A stretch of DNA of 64,000 nt from Symsagittifera roscoffensis. Taxonomy: Eukaryota > Xenacoelomorpha > Acoela > Convolutidae. Within the stretch, counting starts at the first letter, position 1, and the number at the start of each line of letters is the position of its first letter. The notes below the pieces were generated by a model. It made no database searches and had not been told where the DNA came from. It saw only the letters and a list, made by a program, of their open reading frames with translations. Below, in pieces: positions 23,947-37,500 of the stretch. A program made the translations under genes and the position numbers. The stretch is taken from positions 44,778,395 through 44,842,394 of the forward strand of contig NC_087062.1 of NCBI RefSeq assembly GCF_963678635.1, in the 5' to 3' direction.

Positions 23947-23964
23947 ACCAGAGAAACACATAGA

Positions 23965-24028
23965 AATAAATTCAATTAATCAATTCAGAGAAATGCTTGA
24001 ATCCATGAAAAAACTATCAGATAATAAA
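23965..24028 (+). promoter_or_regulatory. Candidate polyadenylation signals of the peptide precursor
   Basis: AATAAA occurs at 23965-23970 and again at 24023-24028, within 85 bases after the stop at 23944. In AT-rich DNA these are common by chance. Confidence 0.35.
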
Positions 24029-24287
24029 GTATTTCGATTACTTGTTTTTCTTTCCTATGACTAAGTTGATAAAAAATGAATTGTGAGATATTCGGTTTAA
24101 TAGACAGCCTTTTCATCCAAGATTAAAACAAAAGCCCTCAAAACACGTTTGATAGATAACTCATCTTTGTAAATTCAGGTACAGTTTCTTATACAATGAC
24201 CATAACCAGGGTTGGTTACAACGATCATTGCCATGACTCCCCAATATGGAAGTGAAAGTATGAACTAATTGAGTAACTGTGACTCAC

Positions 24288-24425
24288 CGTCGCTTCCGTC
24301 GTCTGCGTCCTCGAAGTTGAGTTGCACCACAGAAGTGCCAGTGGCAGTCTCCTCCCCCACACTGATGGGGCTGGTGGGAGTCAGAGCCCCTCCCCCTTGT
24401 GCATTGGGCGCGAACTCATTTACAC
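24288..24425 (-). CDS. Cadherin gene exon 17 (last one visible)
   Basis: Acceptor ACATGCAG and donor GACG/GTGAGT. It encodes VNEFAPNAQGGG, then ISVGEETATGTSVVQLNFE and EDADDGSDG, the start of a further repeat. Because a good donor ends the exon, more exons must lie further left, but none can be recognised in this window. Confidence 0.88.
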
Positions 24426-27400
24426 CTGCATGTATTTACATGGGTTTAAGGTCAAAACAGACCATCAGACTTTTGTACAAGTTTGAGTCTCCGAAAGAAC
24501 GGCAGTCCTCTTAAACAAAAGTCTCTTTTACAAAACAGGCGAAAAAAATTAAAATAAAGAATTTAAAGGCAAAAGTGGCAAGCAAAAACCAGTTACATTT
24601 TTTTCGAACCATTTCCAATTATTGTTTGCAATCACATCAAAAACGTGCCAATAATTTTTAAAAAAAGGAAGAAATGAGGGCAACTCAGTCGCTTATTAGG
24701 GCGGGATGAAGGGATGAGAGTCGTAGTTGGTCAAGACTCAAAACGTTTTTCCGGCGCTGACCTGTTACTTGTATGTCGATGGAAATTGTGAAATCTGTGG
24801 ATGTTCCATCGGATATGGTAGCCACTGTGGAGTAGGAGGTGGTGGTCTCGAAGTCCAGCACTCCGGCTGTGGCCACATATAGTTGCCCAGTGGTGGCGTC
24901 CATGGCGAAGGGGGCAATAGCAGGCGAGATGGAGTAGGTGAGGGTGTTGAAAGCCAGAGAGGCGTCTCCATCTGAAAAAGATGCGTGAATGATCATATTG
25001 AATGTTCCGTAAGTAAGTCTTTTTATGTAGACAAATGCTCTGTAATTTTTGGTCTAGGCGACTTCACAGACTTCGAAAGAAGATGAATGCATAAGAGCAA
25101 GGCCTAACAAAGGATCAATTAGAAACTTAACTTTTCAGATTTATAACTGATATTTGGTGACTGGAACTTGAATCTTTAGCTTTTGATTAAAAGGTTCTGA
25201 TTCTGCAGAGAGGTGTGATATCCTTATAAATGCCTTTGATTGTGACTCACCAGTGCAGATGTCCTTGAGAGTGGCGAGGGTGGTCATTTGGGGTGCATTC
25301 TCCGTCACAGTGAATCCCAGACCGGAGGAAGTACAGAGGGGGTCATTGTCCTCTATGTCTAGGATGGATATGGCCAAAGTGGAGGTAATGCAGTTCTCAG
25401 AGGCTGACCCCGAACCCCCTTCGTCGCATGCAGACACTATCAGCTCACTACTCGACACTGCAAAAATAGAAGTTACCAATATTCAATACAATAGTCATAA
25501 GTTGACAGAATGTTCTTCGATCAAAAATGTCATCTTGAAGCCTGAGCTAGTACCTATATATCATAAAAACCTGTATGCAATATATATTTTCGTCCAGATT
25601 TCAACCTAGAATTCGTCCAATTTTTGTTGGCTTGAGTGTTTAGGGCAACAAACTTTTTAGGCACGAACAGAACAGAACAGTATTTAACTTGGATTATTCA
25701 ACAAACTCATCACTCAAAACCGCCAGTTTGTTTGTATATTTGTTCTTTGCTCGGAACTTCGCAACTGTTAATGCTTGTAGTCATAACCTGTTTCCCTGTC
25801 CAGTTGTTTGAGCACTTTCACCTCCCCAGAGTACCTGTCCAAACCGAAGAGTGAATTACTTCCACCTGGCATGGACACCTGGCTGGTGATAGTGTACACA
25901 ATGTCCCCATGGCCAGCACAAGTGTCATTGTCAGTGGCCAACACAGTCCCAACCACATTCCCAATCCCAGTTCCTAATAAGCACAGTGGATGGCAATGAG
26001 TCCTTAAATATATTATACTGACAACAAACTAAAACCTGGTAAAAACTCAATTGCAGATCAGCTTTTAATACTAAATCTTGACTGGTGCAAGAGGGCTTCT
26101 TGGTGACTTATTCGTTCGAATTATAATACAGGAACCATCAAGGGAGGGCAATCAAAAAAAGAATTTGGCGCGTGTTGTTCGTCAAATGATATATTTTCCC
26201 CTCTTTGTAAGTGTCCCTGTCACCTTCGTTGATGGCGAGGTTGGTAGTGCTTGTGGCATCCCACTTAGGGGGGAACTCGTTCACCCCCGTAATCTCAATG
26301 TGAACAGTTGTGGTGCCGGTCAGTTGGAATCCCACGGGTGCCCCGTCTACCGCTATCACCACCAGGTCATATTTGCACTTCATCTCACAGTCAGAGGCTG
26401 CACAAATAACAACACAAATAAGAACTGCACCATTATACGAAAGTTATATTTGCTATGAACTTCAAAAATGTTGATGCTTTCAAACAAGGCCAAAAAATTG
26501 AACGGTGACCAATTCGAGTTTTTCTAAGCGCATCTAAAACCCTTAAGAATTTTTTTGGCTGATCAATTTTTTAGATTCATTTTTTGTAAGTTGACTACTC
26601 AGATTTTTTTCAGAGCGCAACTAAAACGCTAAAGACCCAATTGAGCGGAGCAAAAAATCTGCGCAACAAATTTTTTTAAAATAGAATTTCGTTTTGAGCA
26701 TTTTTTGAATGGTTTTTACCAAAAAATCGCGTTTTATCGACGTTCACTCCCCCAAAACTTTTGTTTATTCGGGCCAGAGGTGCATTTAGAAAAATTCAAT
26801 GTTGATCAATGAGTGTCGTAAGACAGTGCTACAGGGGGGACTTTTTAGAAACACTTTTTAGGGACTTCTTAAAAGAGGACACAAACAATCCCCCTCCCCC
26901 GCCGTCGGCCTGCTACTGGCGTACATACTCACAGTCGAGGTTGAAGACTACTCTTCGCTGATTTGGGTTGACAACTGTGGCCAGGGCGAACATGTTGCCG
27001 GTATTGTTGGACTGAATGTAGAAGGACAGGTCCGAATTTGGAGAGGCGTCTGAGTCAGAGGCCTCGATCGTACCAACTGCAGTTCCTGCAAATAAGACAT
27101 GATTTTGAATTGATATTTACAAAATAAGTAAAGCGACCTACGGTCCTAGAAACAGAACACTCTTAGTGAAAACGAAGCATTATCATCCCCTGATTTTGGC
27201 TACAATGCGGTAACTTGTGAAAAAAAAAACGCAAAAAAACTACATTGAATTGCACAAAAAGAGCTTTCCTCAATAAAATAGTTCAGTCTGGAATGTGTGG
27301 AAATCAGAGAAACGAACTATGCTTAGACATGCTGGATAGCCTTCCACATATCTTCTGCGAATCGCAAAAACCACACCCGCACTGACAAACTTGAGATTAA

Positions 27401-28530
27401 AATCAATTTAAATTGATTTTTATACAGATGATATACTGTATACCAATCGATTTACGATAGCCCCTTTAGATACGTAAGCCAATTTAGAATGGATTAAAGG
27501 ATTTTTAAGGTAGAAAAAAATCAAATTCATTGCATAAAATGAATTTAAATTCATTTCAATATATTTTTGCAAGGTAGTGAAAATCATCAAAATCTCAATA
27601 AAATTGAGAAAACATATCTTTTTTGTTGTTTCGAAACTTGAGCAAATTTTTCGACTCAAAAAAATCTCGAGAACAGCTGCAGAGAGCAAGACTCATTCGA
27701 GGAGAATTTTGAACCGCAAACTTTTGCGTTTAAGGGATTCCCTTTCAAATTGTGCAAAACTAAGGCTTCCCACGGTAATGAGAAGTACAACTATGCAAAT
27801 TGTTTTCAAATGTCATTTTTTTATCAACGTTCTCGACTCAATATTTTAGGCAGAGACGATGTAATTAAAAACATCAAATGAAAAAATGATTTTTGTCGCA
27901 GAAAATTCAGACATTAGTTATCCTCAAAGCATATTTCCAGGCCAATCATCAAAAAAACTCAGTTGAAAAGCTTATGATGCTATTTTATTTCCACTAATTG
28001 TATATTGTTTGATAGTCTAGAGAATATAAACACAATGTGTATATAATCTGTATAAAATGAGTATAAAAAAGAAGTTAAAAATTGATTTAAATCCGTAGGA
28101 AATTTAAACTAAAAAACGTTTTTGTATAAAACTCAACCGCTTTTGAATCAATTCAAAATTTCTTTTCAAAAGCTCTGCTACAATAGCTTATTTCCAGGCC
28201 AACCATCATCAAAAAAACTCAATTGAAAAGCTTATGTTAGAATTTTAGTTCCACTAATTGAATTTGTTTGATAGTCTAGAGAATATAAGCACAATATGTA
28301 TATAATATGTGTAAAATGAGTATAAAAAAGAAGTTAAAAATTGATTTAAATCAGTAGAAAATTGAAGCTAAAAAACGTTTTTGTTTTAAAGTTGACCGTT
28401 TTTAAATCAATTCAAATAGATTTTTCAAGGTCTCTGCTACATTATCTGTATAAAGTCGATTTCAAATATTATGTTTATGATTATTATTATTATGATTATT
28501 ATTATGATTATTATGATTATTATTATTATG

Positions 28531-28571
<41 letters not shown>

Positions 28572-31500
28572 GATCATTATGATACTATTGTGAAAAAAAA
28601 ATCCATTAAACAGTTATTTCGTTTTCACTTGATCATGTGACAACTATAGTGTCAACTACGCCTTTTATGGTGGTTTGACAATGAGGGCACTGTATTTTAG
28701 GAAGATAGATAACAAACTGTGCCGTGCTAAGTTTTCCCGCAAAATCACCAATTCGGTAATTGTAAGATTAGATACCCTAAAAGCTATGATCAGTTTTCTA
28801 GCTCAGGTAATTGCGTTTTTGTCTTCTATTCTATCATCTATCAAATTTAGAACAAGTCTCAGCTCAGATCAATAAATAGGGCCAATTAATTCATCTGACA
28901 TTTAACTTGGAAGTAAATATTTAGAATACAAATTTGAGCTATGAAAGTCAAATTGAAGTCCTAAAACTCAGTTCAGTCGGAAAACGACCTTTCAAATCAT
29001 TTCAACAGCAAATAATTTCTAACTATCAAAATGCGTTTTCTAAACAATTCAGTAGCTGTACTATTTTTCGTGCAGTTGAGCATATGCCTAATTTATTCGG
29101 ACTTAGAGTGTCCGCGCTTAAATTTTTCATCGTCACATTTGCCCGACAAACACAGTCATGATGGCCGTAACAAGATTCCAAGTGGTCTGATTTCGACCGT
29201 AATTAAGGGTCACCAGAGTCCTCACAGGCCTTTTTTCGTGCGCATCTTCTCCATGAGGAACTCGTTCAACTCTCTGGAGGAGTGTGGGGGAACGGCCATA
29301 GAAACCAGATGGATACTCACAGCCGCCATATGTGTCAACTCTTCGCCTGGTTAGTGTCTTCAGCTGTTATAACTAGTTATGTTTAAAAAACAACGTAATA
29401 TGTGAACCTTTGAGGGAGTAACAACTCACAACAAAATACAACTCGTAAGAAAAGTCAATTCGCGAAGTTTAAGGAGAGCCAAAACTCGTAAAACTTTGAA
29501 GATTGTCCGTTTAAGGTCGCCCATGGGCGCGCTACAGCGTGCGTCGCCGCTTTGCGGCAATAACCGGCTCTTAACTTCGAATTAAGTACCACCCTCTGTT
29601 GGAAAGCTCGCAACTCGTTGTGCCTATGCATGTTGTGATCACTCAAGCTTATGTATTTTGGAAGATGAAGGTAACAAAGTGACAATGTTTTCAGTTGACA
29701 GAGTGTTTGTGCTCTCGGGAGATTTTTCGAACAGAGAGCATCAGGCAGAAATGCATTCAGTCGAGCAGGTCATCTGTCATCTAAGGTGAGGGTCAAATCA
29801 AATTGCATTAAGAAGTTTTCCTTGAGCCTAACACATTTACAACTCAATTTACTTTCTGTAATCCTCATAGAAATCATATGTCCAATTTCAGCTACAGACA
29901 AGGCTTTCCAGATAACAACTTGGCCCTTCTGAAATTGGAGACACCCCTGCCTTACGCCTACACAATACCCCTTTGCTACGGACGACAGCCAGACTGCGCT
30001 CTGCTTGGAGCAGCAGGCATGGGTCAGATATCAGTGGTATACCCCAACATGGAACCCGACTCTCTGCGAGAAATAAAACTCACAGAAACCAGAGGCCATA
30101 TATTCAACAGGTGTAACGGGCCTTTTCGTTCCTGCTATATGCCCCAAGTTAAGCTATGTGCTCTGGATTTCTCCAATTTCTGTCAGTTTTGTCAACTAGT
30201 GATGCGTGCGTAGCGAGTAAACCATTATATGAAGGAAAAAAAATGCCGGTTGATGTGCAAGTAGCACGGAATATCCAGATCTTGGTAACCTCAGTATTAA
30301 AAGAATTGAAAATAAGGAAAAAAGACCCTATTAACATCCTACAAAACATTTTAGGGTGAGGAGCACTATGGAAATACTTTTATGCACCGCAAGCAAATCT
30401 TTTCGAAGAAACAGATCAAAAACAATAGTTTTGGATAGTTTTTATAATTTTTGTAGGTTTTTTTGCCACCAAATTGCGTTTTCCCCCCTTCAAACATAAG
30501 ATGTTATGACACAGTCCCCTGGAAATCAACCCCTGACCACTCCAAGGTTCCCATTTGTCTTGCCAATAGACACTCTAAAGATTTTCTAAGGGCTCCTTAG
30601 AAAAACTTTTGGGTCGATTAGCAAAAAAAAAGGATTCTGTAAAATAGCACCGATCGGGGGAATTTTTTGGGTGGGCAGGGCAAATCCTCAAGCCCGCAAA
30701 TCAACTTCAATACGGCGTTTCACAAAGATCAAACTATTTTTTCATTTTTTTAATTCTTTCCTTATTTCTTTTTCGACCACAGTAAATTATCAGTAGCTGT
30801 ATCAAATATTTAACTTATTGCGATCTTTCGTCTTTGTCCTGACTTTCGAAGAAAAAACTGAACATTTATTCTTGGGTGGTGTTTTCTGCCGACAATTTTA
30901 AACTTTTTAACTGAAAGTTTTCGACAAAAACTTTTTTTTATTATCCCAAAGGTATTTTTGTTTTGAGCTCAAATTGAAAAAAAAAATTGCGATCCTTTTG
31001 TAAAGGTATAATGATTTGAAAACTGCCAATCTGTCATAAACAAATTGCGGTTTACTTCGTTCATAACGCGTAAACGCCAAAAACTGTATGCCAAAACCAT
31101 ATTTATGCCAAAATATGGTTTTGTACATCACGTGGCCCGGATTTGAACTTTTTTCATATTTTGGCATAAAAGTATCGTACTTATATAAAAGTATCGTACT
31201 TAAAAAAAAAAGAAAAAAATTTTGTCAAAAAAATGCTAATCATACAGTTTCCATATATGAAAATTGTATGACTAGTATGATCAAGTATTTTTGAAATTGC
31301 CCAAAACTTTTTTGTTTTTTTTTCCAACCCCAAATCGAATTTTTTACTAAAGCAAACATTTTGCAAAAACAATTTACGCTGGCAAAACTTATTTTTTGAG
31401 TGCATAATATAGTCCTGGATACACAAAATTCATTTTTTTGCCTTTCTCTGGTAAAATTGTTTCAAAAACGCTTAAAATTCCTATTTCTTTTATATGGCAT

Positions 31501-34500
31501 GTTTATGTATGCCTTGATCAATGTATGATAGTTTAACAACTCAAACTTTATAAATAAATATCTTTGAAAAATTTAGAGAAATTAATTTTAACAAAATCAA
31601 TTTAATTTTCGGTTTATGATAAAATGCTAGTCATACAATTTCCATATATGAAAAATCACTGATCGTAGATATTTCAAGCAATTTTCTGTACTTGAATGCA
31701 ATTTTCTTGAATTGCATGAAAAGTGTATGACTAGCATTTTTACATATATGAAAACTGTACGATTAGCATTTTTAGTCAACCCGATAGCGTAGGAGGAGAT
31801 GGTTTTCGAAGAAAAATCTCAATAACAAATAGAAACACTATTTCTTAGAATTTAAAAGGCAGAGGGATAAAACTACTCTGGATAAAATGTTTATGTGTGT
31901 TCAAGTAGAATTTCATGGTTATCTTGGTTAACCTAATTTACTTGTGCAGACTAGAGTTATTTTGCTTCAAATATTGGCTGCTATCACACTTATTTTATAG
32001 AAGCATAGAAGCGTAATAGAAGCGTTTTCACAATTTTCTTAAAAACCTTTACTAGGAATGAACATACAGAGAGACCAATAAGGGCTCCCTAGCAATTGTT
32101 TTGAGCAACAAAACTGACCGAACGCGCTTTTTTTCAAGTGCATATAAGCAAAAAGTAGTAGTTTGAATTTTGAAAAGTTTTAAAAAATCAATCAACAATC
32201 TCAAAAGATAAAAAAGCAAGCACTGGATTTTTTCCTGCAAAGAGTTTTTCAAGGTTAAGAACTAAGCAAATAAGAGCACAAAAATATTTTCAAAACCATC
32301 TCCCAATACACATACACTAAATAACGTATAGAATAATATATTTTGCATGTATCAACGTAATAAATATAGTAAATAGCTTGCCTCAATTCGCATTGGAAAT
32401 TTTCTGAGCAGCACAGGATTAATTCGCCAATTACTCTTGATAGAATAAACATATTGCGCGTTATTTGTCCCAAACTGATCAAATTGGCAAATTTCAAACC
32501 CCACATTTCACAAAAAAAAAATTTCACAAGTGCAATATTTTTTTCAAAATTCAGCTCAAGGCATTGACACCTTTCTTGTTTTTATCAGTTTTTTCAAGTT
32601 TTATCAGTTTTCAACGTTTTATCAGTTTTTCAAGTTAACCTAACTCATTTAAAGCCAATCGCTCGTTAAATTTTCTACTCAAATTGCTTCTGAAAGTATG
32701 CCTGTTGAATTTTTTTTTGAAATCTTATTGTGGGGCATCTAACAGAAAATACTCACAGGTGTCCTCAAAACACCATCTGCACAAAAAGAACAACAGAAGA
32801 TGCGAACTTATGCAAGGGGGACGAGGGAGCTCCCCTGTACAGTTTCCACGAAGAGGTCAGCAACCATCCCAAGTGTCTCTACGGGGTAGCTATCTCCTTC
32901 GGCAGAACCAAATATTCCAGGCTGATGTGTAATGGAGGAAGTTTCTTTGCCAGGGTACCCTTTTACTATGGCTGGATACGACAGACCATGCAGGACAATG
33001 CGTAATGTGCGCCACAGATGAAAAAATTACAAATTCGAAAACTCCATATCCGAAACTAATCAAGAAAAATATTTTGATTTTGCTCATAAAAAAAAAAAAT
33101 TTTGCTCCGGACAATTCGGCCAAAGACAATTCAGCCGATTTGAAATTCAGACAATCCAGCCAAAAGTATGCAGACAATTCAGCCAGTAATAGTGGCCGCC
33201 GCAGTCGCCGATTTTTTTCTTCCGATTTTTTTTCTTCCTTTTCTATACAAAATTTAGAGCCGGTTATTGCCGCGACGCGCGCGTAGCGCGCCCACCGGCG
33301 ACATTGAACCAAGAAATATCTCCAATTCCGATTTTTTTCTTCCGAATCTAGCGTTTTGTAAAACTGGCTGAATTGTCTCATGCTGAATTTTCTGCATACT
33401 TTTGGTTGAATTGTCTGAATTTCAAATTTGCTGAATTGTCTTTGGCCGAATTGTCTGTGCGCCTTTTGGTTATCTCTCAAGGCTGCGTCTGTTTCAACTT
33501 AATACACCTAAACTTTATTTATTTTTAAAAATTAAAGAAAAACCGTAGGCTAATTAGTATGTTAAAAATGACATTATAAGCCTGAAGTGAAATATACTAT
33601 TATTTTAGTTTTTATGTAACATCGGAGCAAATTTTGTAGCCCAGATGTACCAGTCCTGGGATACATAGCCACTGCACTGTGAAATTAAAAAAAACTGGTA
33701 ACGTCAGATGAATACTAAAAAGGATAGCAAGTAAGTAAACTCTACCTGCGGCTGAGTTCTCGGGTGCAGCGAATGTGTAGTAGGCGTTGTTTGTGAATCG
33801 GGGGGCGTGGTTGTTGATGTCTGTAATGAGTACTGTGATGGTGGCAGTGGGAATAGTTCCAAACACGCCTTGTCCGTCGTGCAGTCTGATCTCCATTATG
33901 TACCTGTAGAAAGGAGCAGACATAGTTAGATTAGTTGGTGAGACTTGTGACAGGGAAATAAAGTTTGCCAAGTAAACAATCTAAAATTTGTAAAATATCA
34001 CTTAAAACTCAATAAGACAGCGGATTTTTGGCCTCAAAAGACACCCTTTCTCGATTCGTCCCGTTCACTTTATGTTTCCGTATTTAGAAAATTCTGAAAG
34101 TTGCCACCAACTTCAATCAATTAACTGAGATTGAAAATGAGACTCAGACGAAATTAATTTTTCCTCTAAGAGCGCGGACAGTTCGTGACAGTCTTTAATC
34201 AGGTTTTCTGGACATTAACAAACCAAAATAAACTATTAATCCGCTCACTTTTCGTATACAGTGTAGTCTAGGTCAGTATTGACCATGAGTTCCCCAGTGA
34301 GCTCTGAGATGATGAATGAGTCTGGATCGTTGGTGGGAGTGTTGGCTGCATTGTATGCCTTGATGACTGGACTGGTGTTGATCTCGTATGTAGTCGCACT
34401 CATTGTGTCCATCGTCTGAACTCCCTTCACAGTGTAGACTGAAACAAACAATTCTGTTTGAGCAAACAATTTTTTTAAAATAAAAATTTAACTATTTATA

Positions 34501-37500
34501 ATTTAAATATTTTAAATTAATAAGAACTTCGCGTTTCAAAGGACCCTTTCATGAGCCCAATCATGAGTCACTAGAACGTTTATCCTTCGGTTTTTAACTT
34601 AAAATTTGTTGTTAAGAAACTTTTTCCCAAAACAGTTTTTATACAGCGACAGCCGACCAAAAAAATCTCGGTTACTGAAATTAGCAGCGTGCCGCGGAAG
34701 CAGAAGGTAGGGGTGGGGTGGGTTTGGGCTAACGTTCTCTTGCTACCTTAGTTCTGTTTGCTACGAAGGGTACTATTTTTCGACATCCATTTATGGCCGA
34801 CCAATTCGAGAATTTTCCTCCTGCGCGCACCACTGACTGAATGTAAAGGACTTCGAATGGTCTAAGATATTGGAACCTGATCTAAACTACATTTTATGAT
34901 TGGATAAATTAGATATTTTACCACTGTAAAGTATTTAATATTAACCAATCATGATCCATCTAACTAACAACCCACTTATTTGTAAGTGCTGAAATTACTT
35001 GTAATTTCAGCACCAGATAGATTTGAATTTAACTTAGAAATTAGTTGCCTCTCCAAGAGAACTTCAGCAGCCGCAATAAACCAGTATACCCTAGATCTAT
35101 TGAGCCTAGCAGAGACTAGTTAAACAACCTGAGACTAGATAGTATAAGAGTAAGATTAGGATCGGTATTAGACTAACAAATTGCACGAATCTATCCGGCC
35201 GAAAATAAGATAGCGTGACGAGCAGACGGTGTACCCTATCCGAAATTACTCTATGAGTTAATCACAGCGGTTATAACTCATCTGGTGCGACCATAAGTCT
35301 CGAACAAGACCTTAATAGCTTAGAATTAATCAAAATAGATTAGAAATTAGACAAAACATTTTCAAAATGTTATACGACAATAATTTAATCGAAGTGTCTC
35401 TACGACTCAATAGATCAGAGCCAATATTCCGAACGATAATAGAACTACCCGGAATTGGAAGAAAACCTCGAACCAGAGACGACATACGACAAAGCAGAAA
35501 CTTACCAAATAGTTATATGATAGTACGGCAAAAGCCAACACAAACTTTTATATTTAGAATCTTATTAGCAATGAATTTAGATTTTCATTTGCAAACATAA
35601 AATCTTGAAGTCAATCTTCATGATCATTTCAGGCGCTAAACAAAATTATTAATATACAATAACGATTGATAAAAAGATCTCAGATCGTTTTCCTAAATTC
35701 TGCAGTATTATATAAAAAACATGTTTGGAAAATTTTTATTGAAAAACAAAACAAAAATTAGTAGCATGACAATAAATTGTTAGTAATCATAAAAACATTT
35801 GTAGTCCCAGCTTCATCACCTAAACATAACAGCAATCATAAGCTCACTTATATCATTAAAAAAACTAAAATTTTTAAAAAATTTAAACCATTTTAAACTT
35901 AAATTCACTTAATTTTAAAATCAGATCATCAAGGCTTATCCTTGGATCTAAATTAATTTTTCTATTTCATTAAATTTAAAACTTGATCATCAAGGCCTAT
36001 CCTTGGATCAAAAAGAACAATTTTGTTCTCCCCCACCCACTTAGCTAGTGTCTAACGACCTCAAACGTCGATTCACTATCCAACCCTTTCAAAAAAAACC
36101 CAAGACTAATAGAAATTTTTGAACAAAACTAATCATTCAAATTAGGATAAACAGTGAAGAACTTCGGTTATTCATCCTTCACTTGAACCCCCCTCTTACC
36201 AGACCCAGGATAAATCTTAGACTTAGTAAGTTTAAAATAGTATCTAACGAACTACTCGCGTTCTAATTATACCTGAACCTTGTGGATCGATTTACTCTTC
36301 TCCAACCCTTGAACACAATCACTACCCCTAAGTAAGATTAAGTAAGTTAACACCTTAGCTTATAATAGCCACGAGAAAGTAAAAAATCATTCTTCGGAAT
36401 CGATATACTTTTCTCTCCAACCCTAAATAAATAGACCCAGGTTAAGCTAACCAAAAAATCGTAAGGACTAACAGTTTAAGAAAATAGAAATCATCTAACA
36501 ACTTTTTGCATCCGTCATCCTAAACCTTATGTCATTTAAAAATCTAGGAAACAAACAAACAATCGTTTTGCACAACTGTGAAATAGATAACAAAAAATAC
36601 GACCTTGTAATCACACCTCACACACAAACAGTTGGATATATCAGAACAAAACGACAAACACTAAAAAGGAAAATAATAACCAAACAAAGACAAATAACAC
36701 GAAAAAGATTTTCCAAAAATAGAAACGCATTCTCAGAATCAGAAGCCAGCAACTTAGACGAACTTTATAAATTAAAAGAATCCATTGATAAAAATTGCCC
36801 CATTCACGATCAATTATATTTTTCCGACTCAGAAACAACATCAAATTCATCAAAAAGAGTAAAAAGAAGAATAAAAAAACAATATAAACACAAACCAGTA
36901 CACTTATATAATTGGAATCAACCAATTAGACACATCGATAATTACCTATTAACAGTCATTAAACAAAAAAATGAGCCAAACACACACTCCAAGTGAAGAT
37001 AGTCCAGATGATGACGATATCTACCCCTTCCTCGTAGATGCACCCGATAATAGAGGACTACATGATCTTTGTAAGAATTTTCTTCTAAATTTGTTTGAAC
37101 CCAGAATCAGCCCATGTAAAGCATGAGTTCCCAGATGTAAAAATAAAAAGACAGATTATAGATCACTATCTGAAGATATATGTAACTTAACACAACAATA
37201 CGGAATCTACACCATAGAATTCAGCTCACCAAACCCGAATCACCGCAAATATATAACTCAAACAGACGATCTGGATTTAGAATTTTCAAAAGTATTCTCA
37301 GAATATATAAAAAGCATACAATATCATAACTCACAAAGAGCAAACTCCATATTTACTAATGAAGTTTTTGCAATAATATACAGTCATATTTCAATATTAG
37401 AAAACGAAAACCCAATCCCACATGTCTCACCGACAGAGACATCCAAACATATAAAGGTACGACATGAAATCACACTATTTTCAACTTTTCTACATATAAT

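Noticed and set aside
24269-25999. Plus-strand frames opposite cadherin exons
   Set aside because: They mirror real minus-strand exons; the minus strand has cadherin motifs and matching splice phases.
28362-28640. 92-codon frame rich in Tyr and Asp
   Set aside because: It is a translation of the ATT/ATG microsatellite.
30090-30150. Later donor (CCCCAA/GTTAAG) for protease exon 3
   Set aside because: It would put exon 4 out of phase with the GDEGAPL block, whereas the donor at 30110 keeps it in phase.
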